DNA of 53,348 bases from Acidobacteriaceae bacterium (GTDB lineage Bacteria; Acidobacteriota; Terriglobia; Bryobacterales; Bryobacteraceae): assembly GCA_019244055.1 (NCBI GenBank), contig JAFATG010000345.1, positions 1 to 53,348 of the forward strand, given 5' to 3'. The notes under the pieces are model-generated. The model had not been told where the DNA came from and made no database searches. It worked only from the letters and a program-made list of their open reading frames with translations. The translations under genes were made by a program, and so were the position numbers. Shown one piece after another: positions 1 through 8,293 of the stretch (position 1 is the stretch's first letter; each line of letters starts with the position of its first letter).

Positions 1-292
1 CCACTCGAAAGTAAATGACGGCGTTTACTTTCACCGTCACGTTGTCGCGGGTAACCAAATCCTGCGGCGGCACCTCCATGGCTTCGATGCGAAGCGAGGT
101 GCGGACCATCCGGTCCAGTGGCGCGAATACCAGAATGATGCCGGGCCCCTTGGTTTCGCGCAATGCGCGGCCGAGCCGGAAGATAACGCCGCGCTCATAC
201 TCCGCCAAAATCTTGATCGAAGAGATCAGATAAAAGATCAGAATGATGAGAACGATTACCAGGACGCCGGAAAAGAGCGTGTCGAGAGTCAA
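1..292 (-). CDS. Slipin / SPFH (band 7) family membrane protein, 3' end cut off by the window
   Basis: The reverse strand reads from a TTG codon into one N-terminal membrane segment (about residues 6-26, rich in Val, Leu and Ile). It continues into a typical slipin start: an AEYERGV-type turn, then [19 protein letters not shown] and [15 protein letters not shown]. Slipins are membrane-anchored scaffold proteins of the stomatin/prohibitin superfamily. The TTG start is supported by a perfect AAGGAGG eight bases upstream and by an in-frame TGA, the stop of the upstream nfeD gene, just before it. It lies immediately downstream of an NfeD gene, the classic slipin partner. About 97 residues are visible and the rest lies outside the window. 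The family call is firm. Confidence 0.88.
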   Translation of the reverse strand, partial: MTLDTLFSGVLVIVLIILIFYLISSIKILAEYERGVIFRLGRALRETKGPGIILVFAPLDRMVRTSLRIEAMEVPPQDLVTRDNVTVKVNAVIYFRV

Positions 293-295
293 AGC

Positions 296-883
296 TCAAG
301 CCTCCTTCACATGAAGTACGAGTTCGTCCACGCGCTCGATGCGCACCGGCTTGCCTGCCGGAATCGCCGAGTCGCTGTGCGCCTTCCAGTATGCGCCCCG
401 GACGAACACCATTCCATCGAGATTGATCTCTGTCCGTGAAACTCCCGTTTCGCCGACCAGCGTTTCGAGGCCCGTCAGCCGCTTCGTTTTGCGAGCCCGG
501 TTTGCCAAGACGCCAAGAAAAATCGCGATCACTCCAAATCCGATCCCCACGCCCACCGCCAAACCCGGCGTGATGCGTCGCGGTCCTTGCAACACCACAA
601 GTGCGCCGCACGCGAGCAGAATCGCCCCGGCCACGCCCGAAACCATATATGTGTAAAATTTGAGCTCGACCCCGAGAAGCAGCAGCGCCAGAATCAGTAG
701 CATCAGCCCATACCAGGTGGGCGTGTCCTCATATAAGCCCCATCCAGCGGCGATTAAGAGCAGAAGGCCTAACGCTCCGGGTATGACCAGTCCGGGAGCG
801 TGCATTTCCCAGTACAGGCCCAATGCGCCAAGCACTAGCAGAATGAAGAGGAGATTGGGGTCGGTAAACGCAATCGGCAGCAT
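296..883 (-). CDS. NfeD family membrane protein, short form without the protease domain
   Basis: The 195-residue protein has about four hydrophobic segments between residues 5 and 125. The first is followed by a WEMHAPGLVIPG-type sequence characteristic of the NfeD membrane region. A C-terminal NfeD beta-barrel (OB-fold-like) domain follows at about 135-193, including GETGVSRTEI and GMVFVRGAYWKA. Long NfeD proteins carry an N-terminal ClpP-like serine protease; it is absent here, and I see no such domain encoded upstream. The gene ends three bases before the slipin TTG start, so the two form an operon. NfeD and slipin proteins are thought to cooperate in membrane organisation or quality control. 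That role comes from the family, not from this sequence. Confidence 0.88.
   Translation of the reverse strand: MLPIAFTDPNLLFILLVLGALGLYWEMHAPGLVIPGALGLLLLIAAGWGLYEDTPTWYGLMLLILALLLLGVELKFYTYMVSGVAGAILLACGALVVLQGPRRITPGLAVGVGIGFGVIAIFLGVLANRARKTKRLTGLETLVGETGVSRTEINLDGMVFVRGAYWKAHSDSAIPAGKPVRIERVDELVLHVKEA
301..307 (-). promoter_or_regulatory. Ribosome binding site that fixes the TTG start of the slipin gene
   Basis: The reverse strand reads AAGGAGG, a perfect Shine-Dalgarno sequence, eight bases before TTG at 292. It sits inside the last codons of the upstream nfeD gene, so the two genes are probably translationally coupled. Confidence 0.75.
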
Positions 884-978
884 GTGGACCGCGCCTCCAG
901 GCGCTCAATCCGAGATTAGCCGAAATCGCGCTAGCTATGGTCGATTAGATAGCGCCGGTTAAATCCAAGGGAACGGAC

Positions 979-1176
979 TTAAGCTAAAGGAGCTTTTTGG
1001 ACTTTGCCGCTGCGAATGCAGGACGTGCAGACGCGCACACGTTTCCCGGCGCCATTGACCAGAGCATGAACGGTCTGCAGGTTCAGATTCCAGCGGCGCT
1101 TCGTTACGTTGTGGGCATGGCTGATGCGATGCCCGAATTGCGGCCCTCTGCCACAAATGTCACAAACTTTTGCCAT
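979..1176 (-). CDS. rpmB: 50S ribosomal protein L28
   Basis: The 65-residue protein starts MAKVCDICGRG and contains the GHRISHAHNVTKRRW region typical of bacterial L28. Four cysteines (C5, C8, C50, C53) form two CxxC pairs, so this is the zinc-binding C+ form. A longer reading frame extends upstream in the same phase, but the family length and conserved N-terminus fix the start at 1176. The gene is alone on this strand and is divergent from the RsbU-type phosphatase gene. Confidence 0.96.
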   Translation of the reverse strand: MAKVCDICGRGPQFGHRISHAHNVTKRRWNLNLQTVHALVNGAGKRVRVCTSCIRSGKVQKAPLA

Positions 1177-1219
1177 AAGAACACACGTACCCCAGCCTCG
1201 ACTCGAGCGGGTAAACATC

Positions 1220-1228
1220 AGTATAACA
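1220..1228 (-). promoter_or_regulatory. Probable extended -10 promoter element for rpmB
   Basis: On the reverse strand the sequence is TGTTATACT, which matches the extended -10 pattern TGnTATAAT with one mismatch. It lies about 45 bases upstream of the rpmB start codon. No good -35 hexamer is visible at 16-18 bases, as is usual for extended -10 promoters. This is pattern matching only. Confidence 0.45.
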
Positions 1229-1270
1229 GCAACACTCGGAGGGACGGCTGCAAGAGATAATCTCAGATGA

Positions 1271-3304
1271 ATGTCGCGGGTTCGGCAAATCGCAAAGGCT
1301 CTCGGCAAGTCGGGAATTGACTTTCTTGTTACGTTCGCCCTCGGCCTACTGTTCTATTTCACCGGTCATGGCCTTCTGACCTTTCTTGCAATCGTAGCGT
1401 TGATCCCTCCCGGTGCGATTCTGGCATTTCGCGGGTTTCGTTACATTAAGAATCACGCGCTGTGGAGCGTGCGCAACCGTCTCCTTTGCGCGTATGGGCT
1501 GATCGGCGTTCTGCCGATTCTGCTCTTGTTCGTTCTATTCGGGCTCGCGGCGTGGGCTTTGACGAACGAACTGGCAATTTATTTGACAAGCTCCGCCCTG
1601 AACGAGCGGCTTAATGCAGCGCAGGCTGCAATTGAGACGATCGAAGGTATGCGGCCACAGCAGCGGCTCATCGCAGCGCCCGAAGTGGTGAAGGGCTTTG
1701 GCCACGCTCTTCCCGGCCTCACCCTCTACATGCGCGATGAGGATGGCGAACATCGCGTTCCTGGTAACGGTCCGCCGCTGGAGGTTCCACCGGCATGGGG
1801 AGATGCAAGCGGGTTGCTCGTTTGGAATAGCCATTTTTATGCCTGGGCTCATGCCAGTACTGCCGATGCGAAATACACCGCTCTCGCGCCTCTCTCAGAT
1901 CAAACGGTGGAAAATCTCGTCCCACACCTCGGCGTGATCGCTCTGCTCGAAAGTCCCCAGGAAGCGAAAACTCGTGGGTCGCTGGCGACCGCCGGATCCG
2001 TTACCGCCCAAATAACACCTCGGCCCAATAGGCCGCGTGGCAACCCCGACGTGAGATTCAATATGGATGGCAAGCCGATGGAAGCATCGGAGATGGTGAA
2101 CCGGCTCCCTCCGGCGATGAGCCGCTTCGACATTCCAGTCATATGGCCATCGACCATTCCGCATTATCATCTGGATAGCCCGAATCGAACTTTCGAAGGT
2201 GTCTTGTGGGTGTATTCGCGGCCTTCCGCGGTGCTGCGCACGTTCTTCTCTCGCACCGAGGTGCTTCGCGGCGTTCTCTTTGACGTCCTGGTCGCGATTG
2301 CGATCTTGTTTTTGATCGTTGAGCTGATCGCGTTCATTATCGGGCTGGCTCTCGCCCGCCGAATGACGCACGCGGTAAATCAACTGTCGGAAGGTACCCG
2401 GCGGGTCATTCACGGCGATTTCCGCCATCGCATCCCTGTCCGTGCGCACGATCAAGTCGGCGAGCTTGCCGAATCCTTCAACCGGATGACCGGCAATATC
2501 GAGCGGCTGATGGTGATCGAGAAAGAGAAAGAGCGTTTGCAGACCGAACTCGAGATCGCGCGAGAAGTGCAAGCGCAGCTCTATCCAAAGGAAGCTCCGC
2601 CCATTCACGGTTTGAAACTGACCGTGCGCTGCGATCCGGCGCGCATGGTCTCGGGCGACTACTACGATTACGTAGAAATCGGCTCGGCCAAGCTGGCCTT
2701 CGCTATTGGGGACGTCGCCGGCAAGGGAATCTCGGCCGCGCTGCTGATGGCGACGCTTCAGGCGGCGTTACGCGCCCAGCTTGCGCACTATCAGCCCACG
2801 CGAAAAGGCGACTGTGCGCCATTGCCGGACGTCGATGTCGCCGACGTGATCTCGCAATTAAATCAGCAGATTTTCGCGAATACGTCACCGGAAAAGTACG
2901 CCACGTTCTTCTTCGCTCTGTTCGACGAGGGCTCGCGCACTCTCACCTACACCAACGCCGGACACCTTTCTCCACTGCTTTTCCGGAATGGCGACGTGCA
3001 CCCTCTCGATTCGAACGGCATGGTCGTCGGCGCCTTTCCATGGTCGAGCTATGACGAAAGTTGCCTGACGATGACGCCGGGAGATCTGCTCGTCTGCTAC
3101 ACCGACGGCATCACCGAGCCCGAAAACGCCTACGGCGAAATGTTCGGGGAAGAACGGCTGATCGATCTGATCAGGAAGCACTGCCACGAAGACGACCACC
3201 AGATCATCGGCGTGGTGCTCGATGCCGTGCGCAGTTGGACTGGTCAGCCGGAGCTGCAGGACGACATGACCTTGCTGCTTGCTCGCGAGGTTCAGAAAAG
3301 GTGA
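1271..3304 (+). CDS. RsbU-type membrane serine phosphatase (HAMP plus SpoIIE/PP2C domain)
   Basis: The 677-residue protein has hydrophobic segments near 16-57 and 76-102, then an extracytoplasmic region of about 230 residues. A further membrane helix follows at about 334-361, then a HAMP linker (about 361-413) and a C-terminal PP2C-like SpoIIE phosphatase domain (about 436-675). Metal-binding motifs are visible: SGDYYDY near 460, AIGDVAGKG near 477, YTNAGH, CYTDGITEP and DDMTLLL. Such proteins sense a signal outside or in the membrane and dephosphorylate an anti-sigma-factor antagonist. No partner STAS or kinase gene is nearby. Its TGA stop overlaps the GTG start of the next gene (GTGA), so the two are coupled. 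Confidence 0.92.
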   Translation: MSRVRQIAKALGKSGIDFLVTFALGLLFYFTGHGLLTFLAIVALIPPGAILAFRGFRYIKNHALWSVRNRLLCAYGLIGVLPILLLFVLFGLAAWALTNELAIYLTSSALNERLNAAQAAIETIEGMRPQQRLIAAPEVVKGFGHALPGLTLYMRDEDGEHRVPGNGPPLEVPPAWGDASGLLVWNSHFYAWAHASTADAKYTALAPLSDQTVENLVPHLGVIALLESPQEAKTRGSLATAGSVTAQITPRPNRPRGNPDVRFNMDGKPMEASEMVNRLPPAMSRFDIPVIWPSTIPHYHLDSPNRTFEGVLWVYSRPSAVLRTFFSRTEVLRGVLFDVLVAIAILFLIVELIAFIIGLALARRMTHAVNQLSEGTRRVIHGDFRHRIPVRAHDQVGELAESFNRMTGNIERLMVIEKEKERLQTELEIAREVQAQLYPKEAPPIHGLKLTVRCDPARMVSGDYYDYVEIGSAKLAFAIGDVAGKGISAALLMATLQAALRAQLAHYQPTRKGDCAPLPDVDVADVISQLNQQIFANTSPEKYATFFFALFDEGSRTLTYTNAGHLSPLLFRNGDVHPLDSNGMVVGAFPWSSYDESCLTMTPGDLLVCYTDGITEPENAYGEMFGEERLIDLIRKHCHEDDHQIIGVVLDAVRSWTGQPELQDDMTLLLAREVQKR

Positions 3305-4839
3305 AGATTCTCACGGCGGCCGAAATGCGCGAGGTGGACCGTTTGACCATCGAGCGCGGCATTCCCGGTCTGATCCTGATGGAAAACGCGGGCAGCCGCG
3401 TAGTGGATTTTCTCCGCGAAACATTCGCTCCCCTCAACGAACACCGAGTCGTCGTTGTTTGTGGCAAAGGAAATAACGGCGGCGACGGCTTCGTGATCGC
3501 GCGCCAACTCTTTACCCGGCGGCTTTGCCGTGACCTTACCGTTATTGAAATGTCTGATCCTGCCGGGCTGACGGGCGATGCTGCCGAAAACCGCCGGATG
3601 CTGGCAGCGTGTGGCTGTCCTATCACTCGGAATTTAGGAAACGAAGCCAATCTGGCAACGGTCGTTGTCGATGCAGTGCTCGGAACCGGACTAACTGGTC
3701 CGGCGAAGGGTCCGGCTCTCGAAGCGATTCAAGCGATCAATAGACAGTTCCCGCTGGCAAAGAAGGTGGCGGTCGACATCCCGTCCGGGCTGCCTTCTGA
3801 GGGAACGAAGCCAACCGGCGAGTTTGTCCGCGCCGACTACACGGTGACCTTCACCGCTGCGAAACAAAGCCAATGCCTGTCTCCGATCTACCAAAACGTG
3901 GGCGAGCTCACCGTTGTACCTATTGGGACGCCGCCCGAGCTGTGCGAAACAAACCCAAATTACCGGGCACACCTCACTACCCGGGCCGATATTCGCCATT
4001 TATTTGCCAAACGTGCCCTGGATAGCAACAAGGGAATGTATGGGCACGTACTGATCGTCGGAGGTTCGTTTGGTAAAAGCGGCGCTCCCGCGATGGCGGG
4101 ATTCGGCGCCTACCGCAGCGGAGCCGGTTTGGTCACGGTCGCCGTTCCAGAAAGTGCGCTCACGGCCGTCGCGATCGTCCGCCCGGAGCTGATGACCGAG
4201 CCGCTGGAGGAAACCCAATCCGGACGGGTTTGTTTCGCAAATGCCGATCACATTCTGGAACTCGCGGAAACGATGACCGTTTTGGCGCTCGGCCCCGGAC
4301 TGGGCACCGAGGACGAAACAGTTCGTTTGGTAAAACGCCTGTACGAGGAAGTTCCCGTTCCAATGGTGGTCGATGCGGATGGTTTGAACGCTCTCGCCGA
4401 GGCGCTCCCAAAAACGGACAAAAACCGCATTCTGACCCCTCACCCGGGGGAAATGGGCCGGCTGATCGGGAAATCGGCCAAGGAGGTTCAGGCGGACCGG
4501 CTCCGCGTGGCGCAGGAACTGGCGGCTCAGAGCGGTGCGACGGTCGTTCTGAAAGGCGACCGGACGATCATCGCGTTTCCGGACGACGAAACCTGGGTGA
4601 ACCCGACCGGCTCGCCCGCAATGGCCACTGGCGGCACCGGGGACATCCTGACGGGCATGGTTTCGGGGCTGATTGGCCAGCACCCGAAAGACTGGAAAAG
4701 GGCGGTTGTAGCGGCCGTGTGGCTGCATGGCCGAAGCGGAGAACTGGCCAGCGACCAGCTCGGGGAAGAATCGACGCTCGCGACAGATCTGCTGGATTTT
4801 CTGCCTGAGGCGATGGATGAGCTCCGTCCTCCGGTTTAA
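3301..4839 (+). CDS. nnr: Bifunctional NAD(P)H-hydrate epimerase / ADP-dependent NAD(P)H-hydrate dehydratase
   Basis: The N-terminal YjeF_N epimerase domain (about 1-215) carries GKGNNGGDG near residue 55 and a VDIPSGLPSE turn. The C-terminal ribokinase-like dehydratase domain (about 225-505) carries LTPHPGEMGRL and ATGGTGDILTG near 441. Together they repair damaged NAD(P)HX: the epimerase interconverts R and S forms, and the dehydratase restores NAD(P)H using ADP. The start is a GTG at 3301 overlapping the previous stop; an in-frame extension upstream encodes low-complexity Arg-rich sequence antisense-like to the phosphatase gene and was discarded. The 512-residue length is normal for the fused form. 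Confidence 0.95.
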   Translation: MKILTAAEMREVDRLTIERGIPGLILMENAGSRVVDFLRETFAPLNEHRVVVVCGKGNNGGDGFVIARQLFTRRLCRDLTVIEMSDPAGLTGDAAENRRMLAACGCPITRNLGNEANLATVVVDAVLGTGLTGPAKGPALEAIQAINRQFPLAKKVAVDIPSGLPSEGTKPTGEFVRADYTVTFTAAKQSQCLSPIYQNVGELTVVPIGTPPELCETNPNYRAHLTTRADIRHLFAKRALDSNKGMYGHVLIVGGSFGKSGAPAMAGFGAYRSGAGLVTVAVPESALTAVAIVRPELMTEPLEETQSGRVCFANADHILELAETMTVLALGPGLGTEDETVRLVKRLYEEVPVPMVVDADGLNALAEALPKTDKNRILTPHPGEMGRLIGKSAKEVQADRLRVAQELAAQSGATVVLKGDRTIIAFPDDETWVNPTGSPAMATGGTGDILTGMVSGLIGQHPKDWKRAVVAAVWLHGRSGELASDQLGEESTLATDLLDFLPEAMDELRPPV

Positions 4840-5287
4840 GACACACTCCGGCGAGGAGACTCAAGCCGTTGGACGCCAGATTGCGCAGCTTCTTCCCGGT
4901 CGCGGGGTGGTGCTCCTCATCGGCAATCTGGGCGCGGGCAAGACTACGTTGACGAAGGGCATCGTGGAAGAGCGCGGGGCGGCGAAAGCGGACGAAGTTT
5001 CGAGTCCGACCTTCACGCTGATTCACGAATACGGTAATCCGGTCCGGATCTATCATGTCGACCTGTATCGCCTAGAAACAATCGAGCAGGTTCAACGGCT
5101 CGGGCTCGACGAACTAATGGACAGTGCTGCGCTGGTGTTGGTCGAGTGGGGTGAGCGCTTCAGCACTTGGTTTCCAGAACAGCGCATCGAAATACGTTTC
5201 ACAAATATCGGTGGTGACAATCGTAAAATCGAAATTTCCGGATTAAATACAACGGAGAAGAGAAAACGAGTCGGTAACGCCATTTGA
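4817..5287 (+). CDS. tsaE: tRNA threonylcarbamoyladenosine biosynthesis ATPase TsaE
   Basis: This 156-residue P-loop protein has GNLGAGKTT (Walker A, about 35-43), the SSPTFTLIHEY segment, YHVDLYRL and LVEWGERF, all TsaE signatures. TsaE is the ATPase of the complex making t6A at position 37 of ANN-decoding tRNAs. The ATG at 4817 lies 23 bases inside the end of the nnr gene. The nnr-tsaE order is common in bacteria. TsaB, TsaC and TsaD are not in the window. Confidence 0.95.
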   Translation: MSSVLRFKTHSGEETQAVGRQIAQLLPGRGVVLLIGNLGAGKTTLTKGIVEERGAAKADEVSSPTFTLIHEYGNPVRIYHVDLYRLETIEQVQRLGLDELMDSAALVLVEWGERFSTWFPEQRIEIRFTNIGGDNRKIEISGLNTTEKRKRVGNAI

Positions 5288-5309
5288 ACCATCTTGTCTC
5301 CTGAAGTGT

Positions 5310-6503
5310 ATGGATACTTTAAAGGCCGAACCGATCGAATTGCAGGGCCTAAAAGAGCTGAAAGAGATGCTCGTGTCAGAGGGCCCATGCATCAGCGCCT
5401 ATCTGCCTCTAAATTCCGAATCTCCGGGGCAGAACACGCGAATCGACGCGCTCGAATGGAAAGAGCTGTTTCGGGGAATCGAGACTAATGTAGACCAATA
5501 CGGCGCGAAAGGACGTGAGCTGTTACGTTCGATCGCCGATTGGAAAGCGTTTGCGCCGGAAGGTGGACCGCGAGGCAGATCGCTGGCTGTATTTCGATCT
5601 CCTAATTATTTTGCATGGACCTGGCTGGGTGAATCAGTCCCGCCCCGCGCTGTTGCCGGGCCGCGATTTTATATCCGGCCGCTGTTACCCGACCTCACCC
5701 GGGGCAGAGAGTTCTACATTCTCGCGCTCAGCCAGAAAGACGTAAGAATGCTGCGCTGCAACTCGCGCACTTCAGAGGAAATAGCATTTGCCCCCGGAGT
5801 GATCACTAGTTTCGATGCCTGGATGAATACATCGAAACCGGATCACACGACGGACAGCATGGCCACTGGCGGGCCATCGACCGGCCATATGAAAGGCGTG
5901 ATTTTCACGACTAGCTCCGACCGCGAGGACAAGGGCGAGTATCTCGCGCACTTTTTCCGCCAAATCGATCGCGGCGTCAACGAAACTTTGCGCGGCAAGA
6001 CCGCGCCGTTGATTCTGGCCGGGGTGGATTATGAACTCGCGCTGTATCGGATCGTGAACACGCATCCGAACCTGGCGGAAGAATGCGTGCGCGGGGCTCC
6101 GAATGGTCTGAAAGCGGGCGGGATGCATGCACGAGCGCTGGAAGCGATATTGCGGGCCAGTGAGAAAAAGATTGAGGCGCTTCTGGCCGAATACAACCAT
6201 AAAGCCGGGGGCGGTGCCTCCAACCGGCTCAAGGATATTGTCAAGGCGGCGCATGATGGCCGCGTGCTGACGCTACTGGTTTCGGATTCGCTGGAGTTGA
6301 CCGGGTCGTTCGATGAAACAACGTATTCAGTAAAAGGCCGCGAGAGCGGAACTTCGAATGACGAGGATCTGATCAACGACGCCGCAGTGCAGACCATTCT
6401 GCACGCGGGTCAAGTGTACGTTGTTCCAAACGGGAAGATGCCGAACGGAGCTCCGCTTTCGGCGATTTATCGGTTTGCCCTTGCCTCGGCGCCGGGTAGT
6501 TAG
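5310..6503 (+). CDS. baeRF-type protein (bacterial archaeo-eukaryotic release factor-like)
   Basis: The 397-residue protein fits the bacterial aRF1/eRF1-like families, probably family 3 or 7. Supporting features are an N-terminal GPCISAYLPLN segment, REFYILALSQKDVRMLRCN near 135, a LAHFFRQIDRGVNETLRG helix and the PLILAGVDYELALYR strand. A C-terminal NDEDLINDAAVQTILHAGQVYVVP segment completes the match. These proteins share the fold of release-factor domains and Pelota/L7Ae, and are proposed to act on stalled or modified ribosomes; function is unproven. I see no GGQ motif. It lies 22 bases after tsaE on the same strand and probably shares its transcript. Its stop overlaps the stop of the convergent GDSL gene by four bases. 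Confidence 0.75.
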   Translation: MDTLKAEPIELQGLKELKEMLVSEGPCISAYLPLNSESPGQNTRIDALEWKELFRGIETNVDQYGAKGRELLRSIADWKAFAPEGGPRGRSLAVFRSPNYFAWTWLGESVPPRAVAGPRFYIRPLLPDLTRGREFYILALSQKDVRMLRCNSRTSEEIAFAPGVITSFDAWMNTSKPDHTTDSMATGGPSTGHMKGVIFTTSSDREDKGEYLAHFFRQIDRGVNETLRGKTAPLILAGVDYELALYRIVNTHPNLAEECVRGAPNGLKAGGMHARALEAILRASEKKIEALLAEYNHKAGGGASNRLKDIVKAAHDGRVLTLLVSDSLELTGSFDETTYSVKGRESGTSNDEDLINDAAVQTILHAGQVYVVPNGKMPNGAPLSAIYRFALASAPGS

Positions 6504-7555
6504 TTTTTCGCGCGGCGAAAGCGCATACCGGCGCAGAGGGTCAGGAGACCAAAGCCTGCAAACAAGAGCGAGCTGGGTTCGGGTGCGGCGGTGAACCGGC
6601 CAGAAATATCGGTTTCAACCAGTTGCGCGATAAAAGCATCAGCTTGCGTCGTGGGATGTATGCCGTCCCAGAACAAATACTCGTTGGGATTGACGTTTAG
6701 ACCTTGTGCAGCATCCGTCACATTAGTGAACTCATACTTCGCAGGGTTGGCAATCATATCAGAAACCAGCGAATGCGTATCAATATCAACGAGGTCTATG
6801 CCAAGCGAGCGAGTGAGCGAAGCGACATCGCCCGTCATCTCGGCGTTGAAGGCCAGAGCGGCGGCGTTCGCCGCAGCAACAACCAGTGGCCCGGCGGATT
6901 GCGCTCTCGGAGTATCCCCCAATGGCGGCATATTGAACCACAAGAAATTCTTGGCTCCTTCACCCGCAAGCGTCTTGATATCGGATTCGATGTTATCGGC
7001 GGCGCTGATCGAATCGCCAATGATGTTTAGAGGGTTAGTCGTCAATGCCTGGATGATGTCGTTGGCGCCCGCCCAAAATGAATATAGGGCGCTGGCAGAG
7101 GCTGTATTGTGATTCAGCGTGTTGTAAATGGCCACCTGATCCGTGGTGCCTGGAATCGCCATGGTAGAGGTGAAATTCTGCTGATTGAAATTCGGGTTAT
7201 GTCCCGTAAGAGCATCGGCGACTGCAAAATTTGTCGCAGCCGGATTGATGGCTAAACCAGTGGGTGTATCGACAACAAAGGGCTTCGGATCGGCCAATCC
7301 GAATTTGGTCGAGAACTGATCCACCCACAAACCAAAGGGACCTCTAGTAGACGGCATTGTATTCGGTCCGTCTGTGACAGCGTTTGCAGCGTAGTTGCCG
7401 AACGTTTTGCCCTGCGATGCGAGAGCGGCAGCGGCGTTTCCGTTATCGGAAAGACTGTCGCCGAAGACTACGAGCTGATTGATTGTGCCCGCTACAACTA
7501 CGTAGCCGGGCAAACAGAGAAGTACCCCTGTTAAAGCGAAAAGCTTCATCCGCAT
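6500..7555 (-). CDS. Exported SGNH/GDSL-family lipase/esterase with PEP-CTERM anchor
   Basis: The 351-residue protein has a signal peptide (about 1-22), then the GDSL block with FGDSLSD (Ser34). It also has a GANDI block in mid-protein and a DGIHPT block near 300 that supplies the catalytic Asp and His. The C-terminus is a PEP-CTERM sorting signal: APEPSS, a hydrophobic helix, then an RFRR basic tail. The fold hydrolyses ester bonds of lipids or acylated polysaccharides; the substrate is unknown. PEP-CTERM tails are cut by an exosortase, which is not in this window. Either the first or third codon (both ATG) may start it. Confidence 0.9.
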   Translation of the reverse strand: MRMKLFALTGVLLCLPGYVVVAGTINQLVVFGDSLSDNGNAAAALASQGKTFGNYAANAVTDGPNTMPSTRGPFGLWVDQFSTKFGLADPKPFVVDTPTGLAINPAATNFAVADALTGHNPNFNQQNFTSTMAIPGTTDQVAIYNTLNHNTASASALYSFWAGANDIIQALTTNPLNIIGDSISAADNIESDIKTLAGEGAKNFLWFNMPPLGDTPRAQSAGPLVVAAANAAALAFNAEMTGDVASLTRSLGIDLVDIDTHSLVSDMIANPAKYEFTNVTDAAQGLNVNPNEYLFWDGIHPTTQADAFIAQLVETDISGRFTAAPEPSSLLFAGFGLLTLCAGMRFRRAKN

Positions 7556-7612
7556 ACTCGATGGATCTCAAGTATGTGCGATAAGGTTTCTTTTCGGTAA
7601 GGAAGCAGTACC

Positions 7613-8167
7613 TTAAGTACGCGAACGACGGCGGCGAAGGAGTGCAAGCCCCACCAGCCCCAAACCGGCCAGAGCCCACGGAAGAGGTTCGGGAGCACCT
7701 ACCGGAGCAGGAATGCCGGTACTGCCGGGTGCCGGAGAAGTTACGCAACCGGCGCAGCCGATGGACGAGGGGTTGATGAGAAAGAAGGAGAAGCTCTGGT
7801 TGCAAAGAGCGTCACTAAAACAGGGTCCGTATTCATTCGATTCGATGCTAAAGCCGAGCCGCATCGTGACGACATCGGGAGCTATAGCATGCGCCAATAT
7901 CACAGGAGGGGCGGCGGGCGCCACGCTGACGGGAGTCGTGGGGGGTGCCGCTGTGATTGGATTGGTAACCGGCAAGCCGTAGCTCATGGCTGGTACCGAG
8001 ACGTACGGTGGCACGACATTCGCATTTGGAACGGCGTCAAGTGGAGGGGCTAGGTCCCTCAGATAGGGCGCATCAAACGGAGCGAACGACAGCAGCCCTG
8101 GTGAGAGCGACACGGCGAATACTGGAGAAACAGTTAAGAAAAAGATCGTGCAGCCTAGAGTTTTCAT
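7613..8167 (-). CDS. Exported Pro/Ala-rich PEP-CTERM protein of unknown function
   Basis: From ATG at 8167 the 184-residue product starts MKTLGCTIFFLTVSPVFA, a signal peptide. A proline-, alanine- and valine-rich middle follows, with four cysteines in the second half. It ends GAPEPLPWALAGLGLVGLA plus RRRRS, a PEP-CTERM sorting signal. An in-frame ATG 33 bases upstream is possible but would spoil the signal peptide. No enzymatic domain is visible. It lies directly upstream of the GDSL PEP-CTERM gene on the same strand, so both may be exported and anchored by the same exosortase route. Confidence 0.8.
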   Translation of the reverse strand: MKTLGCTIFFLTVSPVFAVSLSPGLLSFAPFDAPYLRDLAPPLDAVPNANVVPPYVSVPAMSYGLPVTNPITAAPPTTPVSVAPAAPPVILAHAIAPDVVTMRLGFSIESNEYGPCFSDALCNQSFSFFLINPSSIGCAGCVTSPAPGSTGIPAPVGAPEPLPWALAGLGLVGLALLRRRRSRT

Positions 8168-8293
8168 CGTGTTAGAAACGCTGCCCGCCCTGCATGGCAC
8201 CGCTAGCGTCCCTTAGAGGCTGAAATCAAGCCGATTGTTTCACAATATAACCGTTCTGACCGGGACTCGGCGCCAAGTAAAACTACGGTACCT

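Noticed and set aside
1895-2608. A 237-residue reverse open frame inside the phosphatase gene
   Set aside because: Arg/His-rich shadow of a HAMP/PP2C coding region with no family match.
4000-4728. A 242-residue reverse open frame inside the nnr gene
   Set aside because: Antisense shadow of the dehydratase domain; no signal or domain.
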